Assembly (NCBI RefSeq): GCF_040802235.1
Contig: NC_133158.1
Coordinates: 36,026,001-36,090,000, forward strand
From: Manis javanica
Lineage: Eukaryota > Chordata > Mammalia > Pholidota > Manidae
Reading direction: 5' to 3'
DNA: 64,000 nucleotides
The translations under genes were made by a program, and so were the position numbers. Below the pieces are notes generated by a model. It searched no databases. It had not been told where the DNA came from and was given only the letters and a program-made list of their open reading frames with translations. Shown here in pieces: positions 14,001 through 25,300 of this stretch (positions within the stretch are counted from its first letter, which is position 1; every line of letters begins with the position of its first letter).

Positions 14001-16228
14001 TAATAGGGAAAACAAATGGGCAAATATTGAATACTATTTTGAAATATTGAATACTACGTGAACACACGTAGAGAAAGAAACATACACCAAAAGGACCAAA
14101 CACAAAAGAGACCTCCATGGTGGTAGTTAAGTTATATAAAATTTAAAAACAAAATCAAGTTGATACTTACATGGCCTTTTCCGCATTTCGGGCCTAAAAG
14201 GAGAGAAAAGGGAAGAAAATGCCTATGTTTAAAATACTCTTCTTTTCCCATTTACTTTTTAGAGAGGTTTCACAAGGACACAGTCATAAGCAGCCTGCCT
14301 GAATTAGTAATATGAAAATAGAAACACCAACAAAAGCCAAAGGTGTCCAAATCTTGTGATTTTCCTCACATTGCACCCTCTACTTAAAATATTTATTCCT
14401 CCCCTGTCCCTGCCCCTTGGATCTGGGTAACTGCTATTCATCCTTCAAAATTTACCCAGCATCACCATCCCAGAAAGTTCTTCAGGACCCCTTCTTCCCA
14501 GCTTGGCTGCACCCTTTGTCCAAGAGGTTTATACCAACAACCTATACGTTTGCATTTTCTTCCCAATATCACAACTGTCTGTTCCCTGCCAGTGGAATGT
14601 GAGGAAGAAAAGACTGGCTTTCACAGTGACTTTTACAGAAGGACTGTCACACTAGTGTCAAGTCTATTATCCCTGAAACACAGTGTCAAGCACGGAACAT
14701 TTTCTGGGTTGTAGAATATGTAGAAAGAGTGCTTGCCAGGGCAGGGACTTGAATTCTACCCCTGGCTCCTTCACTCACCATCCCTGAGAAGCTGTCTCCC
14801 TAAGCCTCAGTTTCCCCACCTTTACTACAGGGATCATACCTCTTACGGAGATGGCATGATAGTTTAATGAGATAAATACATGAAGACATCAGATATGCAG
14901 TTTATTGATGCTCAACAAAAATGAGCTCAGTTTAAATCTCCTTTCTGACCATCCCTTTCAACAGACATGAAAACAAACTCAGCAGCTAATTGGTGGATAA
15001 ATGAACATAATATTTACTAGGGAATAAAATGGAGAGGCTTTCCCACGGCAGGCCATCATCTTGAAGGGTGAGGCTGTGTCCTACCTATTTCATTAAAGCC
15101 TACCGATTCTAAATATTTTAGTGTTTCTCTGTGTTTATACCATGCTGTAACACTATGCTGGGTGCCAGGAATCTGACCATGGTTTTTCGTTTTGAGAGAC
15201 CTCACAGGAACATCCCCCTAAAACAATGAATCAGTGTGATAAGGGCATATACTCAGGTTGATGGAAGCCCACAAATATGAATGTGTGATAGTGACAACTA
15301 CATGAAATACCCAGTAACTCCTGTAGCCAGAAATATCCAGGCCCAGGGATCCTTCTCCCCTGCTAGGGAATAGAGGGGATTCACCATGCTTGTCAGAGTT
15401 CAGAAACGAAGAGCCTCGGGCTAAGCAGGGCCGTACCTCGGGCACATCCTCCCACAGAAAAGGCTGCTTCTAGCCCCCTGGTCCCTCTCATTCTTGGGAT
15501 CTTGTACTCATCACTCTACAATGGCTTCCAATACGTCTTCTATAACCTTGCTAGAGCGTCATGTCCTTATGGGAGTTTCATTTAATGAAAATATTATGAT
15601 AGCCAACATGTATGGACCTTTTTGTACCGGCACTATGTGCCTTCCCAGATTGACAGGTCGTGAGTGCTTCTTGAGTAAAGTACCCGCAAACCACACCAGA
15701 CCCCAGAGATTACACCTCACGCGGTAACAGGATGCCATGTACTCATTCATTCCTTACTGAACACCGACAACGTGCCAGGCAGTGTCAGACATTAAGGAAA
15801 TAGTGGTGAAAAGACCCTATTCTCGTGAAGTTCATATATTGTGGGGAAGACCAGCAACACATCAGTCAAGTATTCCAGATATATATAGTCACACAACTGT
15901 TCATCTCCCCTATGGGATTTGGAGACAATCTGGTCCATGTCCGGCACCGTGACTCTGAGCCGGTCCCGAGTCTCTCTGAGCCTTGGTTTTCCCTATGGAT
16001 AACATAAAGCGCTTAACCGAGATTAAAACACTGTCGGAGATGGTAAAGCGGCTCCCGAGGTTCCAGCTTCCTAAAGCGAGGCAGGAAAAGAACCTGCTAC
16101 AGCCGAGGGGCCTGAAGCTCGCAGGGATGCTCGACTGAGCCCCTACGCCACGAGCGCCCCAAGTGGGGCTGCGAGCCCTCACCGACCAACCGCTCGCCCT
16201 CTCCTCCCTCACGCCCCCAACTTACCAT
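2096..16228 (-). CDS. ISY1: ISY1 pre-mRNA splicing factor, 11 coding exons, 285 aa
   Basis: ISY1 is a nuclear protein of the catalytic spliceosome (NTC/Prp19-associated). Exons on the minus strand: 16226-16228 (ATG only), 14171-14193, 13593-13644, 12815-12880, 12404-12446, 11378-11490, 8807-8924, 6072-6194, 5166-5287, 2560-2646, 2096-2203. Every junction has AG/GT borders and the pieces sum to 858 nt, giving 285 aa plus stop, the human length. The N-terminus begins [18 protein letters not shown] conserved central block includes [20 protein letters not shown], followed by [21 protein letters not shown] poly-glutamate stretch precedes [10 protein letters not shown], and the C-terminus ends [10 protein letters not shown]. 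The acidic segment after TEEE reads [16 protein letters not shown], differing slightly from human as I remember it. No frameshift or stop was found. Start chosen because only this ATG joins in frame to exon 2. Confidence 0.95.
3240..4045 (+). repeat. Old LINE-1 3'-end fragments (L1M class), at least two pieces
   Basis: In ISY1 intron 10. The first piece (about 3240-3590) ends in the typical L1 3' segment with 'ttcaccttgtgaaaatccac' and 'cttgtgcactttac'. A second begins at 'ctactcagcaataaaaagc' (about 3600) and ends with 'aaactgggtgaaggtata' and a K-rich tail near 4040. Both are diverged, in plus orientation. Subfamily not determined. Confidence 0.65.
4070..4600 (+). repeat. Ancient L2/MIR relics in ISY1 intron 10
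   Basis: 4075-4400 has the protein-coding-like cytosine-rich pattern and 'ggactgtgagctcaaag' seen at L2 3' ends. 4480-4570 has the MIR-like phrase 'ctctaaacctctccgagcctg'. Strongly diverged; boundaries are approximate. Confidence 0.45.
5540..5720 (+). repeat. MIR element relic in ISY1 intron 8
   Basis: The order of weakly conserved blocks (unpaired GCTCAGA start, 'tagctctgtgccac', 'tcctcacagggctgtcatgagg', 'gtgcttggcgtgg') follows the MIR core and 3' part. No target duplication is recognisable, as expected for this age. Confidence 0.5.
6200..8800 (-). other. ISY1 intron 7, no gene
   Basis: Contains A/T-rich L1-derived debris (about 6420-6990, with 'cagcattatttatatagcag'), a diverged medium-old repeat around 7250-7420, and otherwise unique-looking sequence. 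No open frame here has supporting features. Confidence 0.5.
8925..11377 (-). other. ISY1 intron 6, L1 debris and microsatellite
   Basis: 9080-9850 resembles decayed L1 sequence in plus orientation ('aaatgcctaacagtaggagg', 'cattaaaaatcatgatg'). 10090-10240 is a minus-orientation L1 piece ('aaccatcaccaccattc'). 11200-11330 looks like an L2/MIR relic. The (AC)n(GT)n palindrome at 9849-9876 is listed separately. No coding potential was seen. Confidence 0.5.
9849..9876. repeat. (AC)6(GT)8 palindromic dinucleotide repeat
   Basis: Six AC units run directly into eight GT units. The first 12 bases are the reverse complement of the following 12, so the array can form a hairpin as well as alternating purine-pyrimidine Z-DNA. 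It lies in ISY1 intron 6. Confidence 0.9.
11760..12370 (-). repeat. Old LINE-1 ORF2-internal fragment, antisense on plus strand
   Basis: On the minus strand this corresponds to L1 ORF2 interior: the plus strand shows 'tctatgttaattctgatat', 'gatcagagaacatac' and 'ttctatccacttgttctac', phrases common in inverted L1M copies. It ends just short of ISY1 exon 5 at 12404. Confidence 0.6.
12488..12658 (-). mobile_element. L1-mobilised, 5'-truncated copy of ERV LTR 3' end (poly-A tailed)
   Basis: Read on the minus strand, about 167 bp match the last part of the LTR at 28150-28310, including TTTGATCAATAAATATGAG and GAGATGCCCTC, then a run of about 10 A. It is bounded by perfect 13-bp duplications 'ttcatgatttttt' at 12475-12487 and 12659-12671. 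An internal 5' truncation, poly(A) and a target-site duplication on an A-rich site are the marks of LINE-1 target-primed reverse transcription rather than retroviral integration. It lies in ISY1 intron 4 in the same orientation as the gene. Compared with the 28.2-kb copy it has small indels, for example an extra GTTGTTAACTGTT segment. Confidence 0.85.
12510..12515 (-). promoter_or_regulatory. Sense-oriented AATAAA in ISY1 intron 4, from inserted LTR
   Basis: AATAAA on the minus strand, belonging to the inserted LTR end. It lies 64 nt before the first base of exon 5 and is oriented as an ISY1 poly(A) signal would be. Whether it is used is unknown. Confidence 0.6.
13645..14170 (-). other. ISY1 intron 2, no gene
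   Basis: Short open frames on both strands (for example around 13745-14118) have no recognisable similarity and no splice support. No repeat family was confidently identified. Confidence 0.4.
14385..14610 (+). repeat. L2 3'-end relic in ISY1 intron 1
   Basis: Diverged match to the L2 3' region: 'ctattcatccttcaaaattt', 'cagaaagttcttcaggaccc', 'ccctgccagtggaatgtgagg'. Plus orientation. Confidence 0.5.
14715..14925 (+). repeat. MIR element in ISY1 intron 1
   Basis: Recognisable MIR order: 'cctggctccttcactcacc', 'cctaagcctcagtttccc', 'atgatagtttaatgagata'. Plus orientation, moderately well preserved. Confidence 0.7.
15735..16035 (+). repeat. Ancient mammalian repeat relics (L2/MIR-like) in ISY1 intron 1
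   Basis: 15745-15840 carries 'attcattccttactgaacac' and 'cgtgccaggcagtgtc', typical of mammalian-wide repeats. 15945-16030 has a MIR-like 'tctctgagccttggttttcc' phrase. Exact families not resolved. Confidence 0.45.
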
Positions 16229-16530
16229 GGTGCGAGTGAGGGCGCCGCTCTCGGGCCGTGCAGCCCCAGCCCAGGGAGGTTCAAAGCCTCAGGCCAGCCT
16301 GACCTGGTTGGGAACTGAAGATTCGGGCAGACCACCAATGCTTCCGTCGGAAGGATAAATGGTAAGGACCAGAAATGAGGGACCGGAAGTGAAGATGGGG
16401 ATTGGCCGGGGACGCGGAAAGGAACGCAGGCGTGTTCCCGTAGGCGGCCTTTCTTGGTCTGCAGGTTGCACCAACATGCGTGTAGGAAGAATAGAGGCGT
16501 GGGCAAAATTGCGCTTGCGTAGTTCTCCGA
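16229..16530 (-). promoter_or_regulatory. ISY1 5'UTR and CpG-rich promoter
   Basis: CpG-dense stretch upstream of the ISY1 ATG. It contains an ETS-type site ACCGGAAGT at 16382-16390, a CCAAT box on the minus strand (ATTGG at 16401-16405 on plus), and G/C-rich elements, with no TATA box. The transcription start probably lies between about 16260 and 16370, so the first exon would carry a short 5'UTR plus the ATG. The start site itself cannot be fixed from sequence. Confidence 0.6.
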
Positions 16531-19500
16531 TTCATAGCTGAGCCCCTGGACTTAATCTCGCGATCACAACCACGAAGTTTCTCGCTTTTATGTTAGTGCT
16601 TGGCCGAAACTGGCAGCCCTACTGCGATTGCGTGCAAAGCAGTTAGTAGAAGGTGGCTGCTGGGGCTATGCATCCCACCGGTCCTATTTGGTTCTGCTAT
16701 GAGAACCGTACCATTTTAAAATTACTCGTCCTCATCCCTCTGAATGAACTGAGTCCTTACAACCGACTGGGCCCTCTGGACAGGATCATTACTCAGCCTG
16801 CGTGGAAGAGGCCCGGCAGCTCCGGGAGGGGAAGATGCAGTCCAACTAGCGGGCGCTGAAACGCCTGTCTGGGCGGAGCAGATCGAGTGTATGTGTTCCT
16901 CTGGAGCTGGAGCTGGCTGGGCATATTAAACAAGTTAACCTTTCCCTGCCATTTACTTAGGGCCTGTATTTATTCTGAACTCCTAGAATCGCGGGGCCTG
17001 TCAGAGCCTGACCGGTGCTTGAGGTCAACCTCTTTTAAAGTAAGAAATTTGAGGTCCAGGTAAGAAAAGGCCACTTCCTTGGAAAAGGACGTTGGTTAGA
17101 GAAGTGTGGTCAGTGTGTGATGGGCACGTTGCTGTGATAAGAAAATCCTTAGACAAGGACTGCGAAGATGGGGGAGAGGCCACTGATAGGAATGGTTCTG
17201 GTGGCTACTCCCACATGGTGTTAGCAATCGAATGAACTGTGGTGTGGAATTCAGGTGAGGGCCGGTAGCAAATTAAGCCAAGTACAGCAGCTCTCCCTTT
17301 CAAACATGGTATTTCAGCCATGGTGTCTTCCTCACTAGAGGACCTAACCAGTGGTGGGCACAAGCAGCTGCAGCCAGGAGGCACAAGCCAGCCGGAAAAG
17401 CAGCTGGCATGCGGTAAGGACCTGACCAGACAAGTACTCAGGTGACACCGGGATCTCATACATGAACCATGACAAAAACAAGTTTTATCCTTCAAAGTTT
17501 CAGGACATATGTCCACTGGCTAGACTCCTATCTTCCCACCTCTCTGGCAACTAAGTGTGGGTTTGTGATTAAATAATGGCCAAGTGGGGATTGAACAAAA
17601 GGAAGGTCTGCTACTTTGGTGATGCAGTGAAAAGTATGGACATGCCTTCCCCCTTGCCCTTTTCCTTCACTCCCGACTAAGAGGCGACTACGGGAATGGC
17701 CACCTTGAATTTGGACATGGAGGTCTTATGAGGGTGCCAGAGTCCCCTCTCAGCTCTGGAACGCCTACCTCTGTAAACTGAAAGAGAAATAAATGTCATC
17801 TTATTTAAGCTGCTGCATTTGGGGGTCTTTTATTACAGCAACTTAATCTTTACCATAAATTTAAGCTGCTCCCAAACACAGTTCCTCACTCAAATGAGAC
17901 TTTCTTAACCATCTATACCCTTATCCACTACATCCAACTGTAGGATGCAGTTACATAACAGGATTTAAGAGGCATTACCTATGTTGATTGTCTTTGCAAC
18001 ATACATTCTCCATACCCACTTACCTGAATTCCATTTGGGAACCCTCTGGTTCTGGGTCAGAGAACTGTATGCCCAGTTTTAGGAGCAAATTGAAAGCTAG
18101 GTTAAGCTAATCAATCCATCCCCTCTCCCTATGCTTACATTGATTGGTGGCTTAAGACCCAAGCTGATCTCAGGACTTGATTGCAGTGCTTTATGGAATA
18201 TATCCTGCTCCACGTCAGAACAGATGTACTAGAAGCTGCTGTTAGACATTTTAGGACTGCAAGGGGAGATAAGACTTAGTGTTTGGTGACATCACTGAGT
18301 TGCTGAATGAGCCTTGCGTTGAGCCCATTGCTCAATCATTAGTTATATGGACCAATCAATTCCCTTTAGTGTTGAAGCCAATAGGAGACTTACTGGTATT
18401 TGAAACTAAGAGCATCCTGATTATACCATTTATCCCACCCCTGTCTGCTAAATATCCTTCCTTTCTCTGTTCACACTGATCCTTTGTTCATACTGTTCAT
18501 TTTGCCTGCAGCACCCTCCCTGCAACCTGCCACTAATCCATTTGTTTATGCCTGAGTCAGTTTAGACACACTAGTCATAATCTATTAGCTCTGTCACCTT
18601 AGAGGACTTACACAACTGTTTAGTTTTTGCTGCGAAATTGACATAATAGTATTTACTTTTCTGTTCTCATTTTTTTCCTATGAAATTGGGAAATTCTGCC
18701 TTATAGTACTGTCTCCTTTAAGAAAAGGAGACACCACATATAAAGTGCTCAGAAGAGATCTATGTAAGAGTCCTCATGACTATTTCAGAAACAAACGCCA
18801 TGCTCTGCAGTCAGATCATCGATGTGGCCTTACCCAACTCCCATGCAGTCAGCTGGGCCATGCTAGGGGCTTGCAGGACTTTGTAAGATCTATTAGCCTT
18901 TAAGTCACCAGACTTAAGATTTATGCACCTCACTCGACTGGAATCCTATTTTGTATTTTTTCTCCACCCCTACACCCAGCCCAGGTCTGGTGTGGAAGAT
19001 TTGATGGCTAGATGAGTAAGGGAACAGAGACAACGGTGCTGCCCTGCCTTCTTTTTGTGCCAACAGCCCTCAAGTATATCATGTTTCTTGGCCACCTGTA
19101 AATTTTAACAGCATTTTTGTAGTATCGCAACCCTATTACCTCCCAGATTAGTATATCCATAGTTTATGTATCTATCCAACCACAAGCATTAGCTCCATAT
19201 GACAACTGTAAACTTGCAGCCAGTAGGCTGAATTTGGCCTACTCTGACTTACATTATGTTACAAAAACTGGAAAATCTCACATAAAAATGCTGATATGGG
19301 GTCACTGAACCCACATTTCTACAAAGTAACTGTCAGTACAGCTTAAAAGTCCCTGTGTTAGTTAGATCAGTCCATGCTATAAGCTGGGTACAATAATGTA
19401 ATTCACGTAAGTGGGTGGGGAAAAAAATCACCAAACGTTAAACGACCTTTTCTAGCTGTCTGGTTCAGAAAGCAAGAGAGGCAGTACTTTTGCCTAACAA

Positions 19501-19570
19501 CACTCACATGTCTGTCCCCTTCCACCCAACCCAAGGGCCTCAAATACTGTTCACCAATAAGCATTCATTG
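16531..19570. other. Intergenic between ISY1 promoter and MaLR element
   Basis: No gene. 17330-17890 ends with an ERV-LTR-like segment ('gagaaataaatgtcatc', 'tttattacagcaacttaat'). 18020-18480 resembles an ancient medium-reiterated repeat also hinted at near 7260-7400, family uncertain. The remainder appears unique. Confidence 0.4.
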
Positions 19571-19574
19571 GACA

Positions 19575-20277
19575 GTAGTGTGGCAGGCAGAAAAATGCCT
19601 CCCCATCAGATTCCACATCCCAATCCCTGAAACCTGTGGATATATTGCCTAATGTAGCAAAAGGGACTTTGCAGGCATAATTAAGGACCTGGATATGGGG
19701 ACAATTATCCTGGATTATCCAATGACCCCAATGTCATCACAAGAAGGCTAAGGAGCGAAGCCAGAGTTAGAACTGTGGAAGCAGAGGTTGGCGCGATGTG
19801 GCCCTGAGCCAAGAACATGTGGGCATCCTCTAGAAGCTGCAAAAGGCAAGGAAGGATTCTCCCTAAAGCTTCCAGTAGGAAAGCAGCCCTGCTTTTTCCT
19901 TTTAGTCCCATAAGACCGATTTCAAACTTCTGACATCCAGAAACATAATACATTTCTATTGTTTTAAGCCATTAAGTTCATGGTAATTTGTTACAGCAGC
20001 AGTATGAAACTAATAGATATTGGTACCTGACAGTAGAGTGCTGCTGTAACAAATACCTAAAAATGTAGAAAAGGCTTTGGAATTGGGTAATGGACAGAGG
20101 CTGCAAGACTTATGATAGAAAAAACCTAGAACACTTCACGCAGATTGCTGGTAGAAATATGGATGTTAACTCTGCTAGTAAAGACTCAGCAGGAAGTGGA
20201 GAGCAAATGGAGAAAATACATAAAAAATACATAGCACACTGCTAACAGAAATATGGACACAAAAAGCATGGCTGGTG
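19575..20277 (+). mobile_element. MaLR-type retroelement: LTR and start of internal region
   Basis: 19575-20020 fits an MLT1-like LTR: near the start 'agattccacatcccaatccc', near the end 'attgttttaagccattaag' and 'ttgttacagcagcagtatg'. It is followed directly by MaLR-internal sequence ('ggtacctgacagtagagtgc', 'ggaattgggtaatggacag', 'gtagaaatatgg'). A short internal duplication of the 'agaaatatgga' area is visible at 20150-20260. The internal region resumes at 28321 after an L1 insertion. Confidence 0.7.
20260..20277 (+). repeat. Left target-site duplication of the L1-ERV unit
   Basis: CAAAAAGCATGGCTGGTG. The right copy at 28321-28338 differs only at base 7 (C for G). The next base on the left is the first G of the LINE-1 5' end. 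Confidence 0.85.
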
Positions 20278-21308
20278 GGGGCGGAGCCAAGATGGTGGCG
20301 TGAGTAGTGCAGCAGAAATCTCCTCCCAAAACCACATTTATCTATGAAAATATAACAAAGACAACTCTTCCTAAAACAGAGACCAGAGGACACAGGACAA
20401 CATCCAGACCACATCCACACCTGTGAGAACCAGGCGCCTCGTGAAGGGGGTAAGATAGAAGCCCCAGCCCGACGGGACCCAAGCGCCCCTGCCACCAGCT
20501 CCCGGCGGGTGGAGAGGAGTCAGCAGGGAGGGAGAAGGAAGCCAGGACAGCTGAACACCCAGCCCCAGCCATCCAGACCACAGCACAGACACAGTGCATG
20601 CATGGGTTCCTGGATACTAGGGAAACAGGGCGGCAGGACAGGTGAGCGGGTGCCTGAAGCTGACACCAGAGAACAAAGAAATGGGAGCGGCCTTTTTTTT
20701 TTTTTTCTTCTTCTTCCTTTTTCTTGGCAAGTGCTTTTTGGAAGTCTTAAAGGGACAGGGACCCTAATACTAGGGAAACAGGGAAGCAAGACCAGTGAGC
20801 AGGTGCCTGAGACCGGTGCCTGAGGAAAAAGAAAATCGTGCGTTTTTCTTTTTTCTTTTTTTTAAATTATTTATTTAATTTTTTTTTCTTTTGTTGTTGC
20901 TGTTGTTGTTTTGGTTTGGAGAGTGCTTTTTGGAAGTCTTAAAGGGGCAGGGCAGGGCAGGACACTTAGTCCTGAGGCAGGGAATCTGGGGCTCTCTGTG
21001 CACTCTAACCCCCTAGGCAGCAGGGAGCACAGAGGCCACTTATGGAGTTAAATAGCCTCCTGGCAGCTCCTCCTCCAAAGGGGCTCCACCACTTTGGAGC
21101 AGCAGCCCGAGCCAGGACAGTCCCACAGCAACAGCAGAGATAAACACCATAGCAGCCCGGCAGGAAGCACAAGCCCTGTCTATGCACAGCAGCCCAGCAC
21201 AAGCCACTAGAGGTCGCTATTCTCCCAGGAGAGGAAGGCCACAAACCAACAAGAAGGAAAGCTCTTCAGCCGTCACTCGTACCAGCTCTGCAAACTATCT
21301 CTATCACC
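20278..21308 (+). promoter_or_regulatory. LINE-1 5'UTR with two partial tandem units
   Basis: About 1.03 kb from the L1 5' end to the ORF1 ATG, G/C-rich at the start and presumably containing the internal RNA polymerase II promoter (family knowledge). Two related units are visible: 'actagggaaacagg' at about 20617 and 20769, and 'agtgctttttggaagtctta' at about 20730 and 20921, separated by T-rich tracts. Confidence 0.75.
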
Positions 21309-22183
21309 ATGAAAAGGCAAAACTACAGGCAGACAAAGATCACAGAGACAACACCTGAGAAGGAGACAGACCTATCCAGTCTTCCAGAAAAAGAATTCAA
21401 AATAACAATCATGAACATGCTGACGGAGATGCAGAGAAAAATACAAGAGCAATGGGATGAGGTCCGGAGAGAGATCACAGATGTCAGGAAGGAGATCACA
21501 GAAGTGAAACAAACCCTGAAAGGATTTATAAGCCTTTATAAGAATGGATTTTTAAGAATGGATAAGATGCAAGAGGCCATTGAAGGAATAGAAGCCAGAG
21601 AACAGGAACGTATAGAAGCTGACATAGAGAGAGATAAAAGGATCTCCAGGAATGAAACAATACTAAGAGAACTATGTGACCAATCCAAAAGGAACAATAT
21701 CCGTATTATAGGGGTACCAGATGAAGAAGAGAGAGGAAAAGGGAAAGTCTCCTTGAAGAAATAATTGCTGAAAACTTCCCCCAAATGGGGGAGGAAATAG
21801 TCGAACAGACCATGGAAATACACAGAACCCACAACAGAAAGGATCCAAGGAGGACAACACCAAGACACATAATAATTAAAATGGCAAGGATCAAGGACAA
21901 GGAAAGACTTTTAAAGGCAGCTAGAGAGAAAAAGGTCACCTATAAAGGAAAACCCATCAGGCTAACATCAGACTTCTCGACAGAAACCCTACAGGCCAGA
22001 AGAGAATGGCATGATATACTTAATGCAATGAAACAGAAGGGCCTTGAACCAAGGATACTGTTTCCAGCACAACTATCATTTAAATATGACGGCGGGATTA
22101 AACAATTCCCAGACAAACAAAAGCTGAGGGAATTTGCTTCCCACAAACCACCTCTACAGGGCATCTTACAGGGATTCCTCTAG
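21309..22183 (+). pseudogene. LINE-1 ORF1 (RNA-binding ORF1p), frameshifted
   Basis: Starts MKRQNYRQTKITETTPEKET and has the heptad-like coiled coil (about residues 35-110), then the RRM start RNNIRIIGVPDEEE. Between about 21735 and 21765 the frame shifts by one base and the first frame stops soon after. The remaining RRM and C-terminal domain (…TPRHIIIKMARIKDKERLL…, ending near FASHKPPLQGILQGFL) continues in another frame to 22183. ORF1p normally forms trimers that coat L1 RNA. The protein made here would lack the nucleic-acid-binding C-terminal half. Confidence 0.85.
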
Positions 22184-22378
22184 ATAGGAGCACTCCTAAA
22201 AAGAGCACAGAACAAAACACACAATATATGAAGAATGGAGGAGGAGGAATAAGAAGGGAGAGAAGAAAAGAATCTCCAGACAGTGTATATAACAGCTCAA
22301 AAAGCGAGCTAAATTAGGCAGTAAGATACTAAAGAGGCTAACCTTGAACCTTTGGTAACCACGAATCTAAAGCCTGCA

Positions 22379-25300
22379 ATGGCAATAAGAACATATCTCT
22401 CAATAGTCACCCTAAATGTAAATGGACTTAATGCACCAATAAAAAGACGCAGAGTAATAGAATGGATAAAAGAGACCCATCTATATGCTGCTTACAAGAA
22501 ACTCACCTCAAACCCAAAGATATGCACAGACTAAAAGTCAAGGGATGGAAAGACATATTTCAGGCAAACAACAGTGAGAAGAAAGCAGGGGTTGCAGTAC
22601 TAGTATCAGACAAAATAGACTTCAAAACAAAGAAAGCAAGAGATAAAGAAGGACACTACATAATGATAAAGGGCTCAGTCCAACAAGAGGATATAACCAT
22701 TCTAAATATATATGCACCCAATACAGGAGCACCAGCATATGTGAAGCAAATACTAACAGAACTAAAGAGGGAAATAGACTGCAATGCATTCATTTTAGGA
22801 GACTTCAACATACCACTCACCCCAAAGGATAGATCCACCAGGCAGAAAATAAGTAAGGACACACAGGTACTGAACAACACACTAGAACAGATGGACCTAA
22901 TAGACATCTATAGAACTCTAAATCCAAAAGCAACAGGATATACATTCTTCTCAAGTGCACATGGAACATTCTCCAGAATAGACCACATACTAGCTCACAA
23001 AAGGAGCCTCAGTAAATTCCAAAATATTGAAATTCTACCAACCAATTTTTCAGACCACAAAGGTATAAAACCAGAAATAAACTCTACAAAGAAAACAAAA
23101 AGGCTCACAAACACATGGAGACTTAACAACATGCTTCTAAATAATCAATGGATCAATGAACAAATCAAAATAGAGATCAAGGAATATATAGAAACAAATT
23201 AGAACAACACAAAGCCCAACTTCTGTGGGACACAGCGAAAGCAGTCTTAAGAGGAAAGTATATAACGATCCAGGCACACTTGAAGAAGGAAGAACAATCC
23301 CAAATGAATAGTCTAACATCAAAATTATAGAACCTGGAAAAAGAAGAACAAATGAGGCCTGAAGTCAGCAGAAGGAGGGACATAATAAAGATCAGAGAAG
23401 AAATAAACAAAATTGAGAAGAATAGAACAATAGAAAAAATCAACGAAACCAAGAGCTGGTTCTTTGAGAAAATAAACAAAATAGATAAGCCTCTAGCCAA
23501 ACTTATTAAGAGAAAAAGAGAATCAACACAAATCAACAGAATCAGAAATGAGAATGGAAAAATCACGACAGACTCCACAGAAATACAAAGAATTATTAAA
23601 GACTACTATGAAAACCTATATGCCAACAAGCTGGAAAACCTAGAAGAAATGGACAACTTCCTAGAAAAATACAACCTCCAAGACTGACCAAGGAAGAAAC
23701 ATAAAAGTTAAACAAACCAATTATGAGCAAAGAAATTGAATCAGTAATCAAAAAACTACCCAAGAACAAAACCCCGGGGCTGGATGGATTTACCTCAGAA
23801 TTCTATCAGACACACAGAGAAGACATAATACCCATTCTCCTTAAAGTGTTCCAAAAAATAGAAGAGGAAGGAATACTCCCAAACTCATTCTATGAAGCCA
23901 ACATCACCCTAATACCAAAACCAGGCAAAGACCCCACCAAAAAAGAAAATTACAGACCCAATATCCCTGATGAATGTAGATGCAAAAATACTCAATAAAA
24001 TATTAGCAAACAGAATTCAACAGTATATCAAAAGGACCATACACCATGACCAAGTGGGATTCATCCCAGGGATGCAAGGATGGTACAACATTCGAAAATC
24101 CATCAACATCATCCACCACATCAACAAAAAGGACAAAAACCACATGATCATCTCCATAGATGCTGAAAAAGCATTTGACAAAATTCAACATCCATTCATG
24201 ATAAAAACTCTCAGCAAAATGGGCACAGAGGGCAAGTACCTCAACATTATAAAGGCCATATATGATAAACCCACAGCCAACATTATACTGAACAGCGAGA
24301 AGCTGAAAGCATTTCCTCTGAGATCAGGAACTAGACAGGGATGCCCACTCTCCCCACTGTTATTTAACATAGTACTAGAGGTCCTAGCCATGGCAATCAG
24401 ACAAACCAAAGAAATACAAGGAATCCAGATTGGTAAAGAATAAGTTAAACTGTCACTATTTGCAGATGATATGATATTGTACATAAAAAACCCTAAAGAC
24501 TCCACTCCAAAACTACTAGAACTGATATCGGAATACAGCAAAGTTGCAGGATACAAAATTAACACACAGAAATCTGTGGCTTTCCTATATACTAACAATG
24601 AACCAATAGAAAGAGAAATCAGGAAAACAATTCCATTCACAATAGCATCAAAAAGAATAAAATACCTGAGAATAAACCTAACCAAAGAAGTGAAAGACCT
24701 ATACCCTGAAAACTGTAAGACACTTTTAAGAGAAATTAAAGGGGACACTAACAAATGGAAACTCATCCCATGCTCATGGCTAGGAAGAATTAATATCGTC
24801 AAAATGGCCATCCTGCCCAAAGCAATATACAGATTTGATGCAATCCCTATCAAATTACCAACAGCATTCTTCAATGAACTGGAGCAAATAGTTCAAAAAT
24901 TCATATGGAATCACCAAAAACCCCGAATAGCCAAAGCAATCCTGAGAAAGAAGAATAAAGTGGGGGGGAATCTCACTCCCCAACTTCAAGCTCTACTACA
25001 AAGCCATAGTAATCAAGACAATTTGGTACTGGCACAAGAACAGAGCCACAGACCAGTGGAACAGATTAGAGACTCCAGACATTAACCCAAACATATATGG
25101 TCAATTAATATACAATAAAGGAGCCATGGACATACAGTGGTGAAATGACAGTCTCTTTGACAGATGGTGCTGGCAAAACTGGACAGCTACATGTAGGAGA
25201 ATGAAACTGGACCATTGTTTAACCCCATACACAAAAGTAAATTCAAAATGGATCAAAGACCTGAATGTAAGTCATGAAACCATAAAACTCTTAGAAAAAA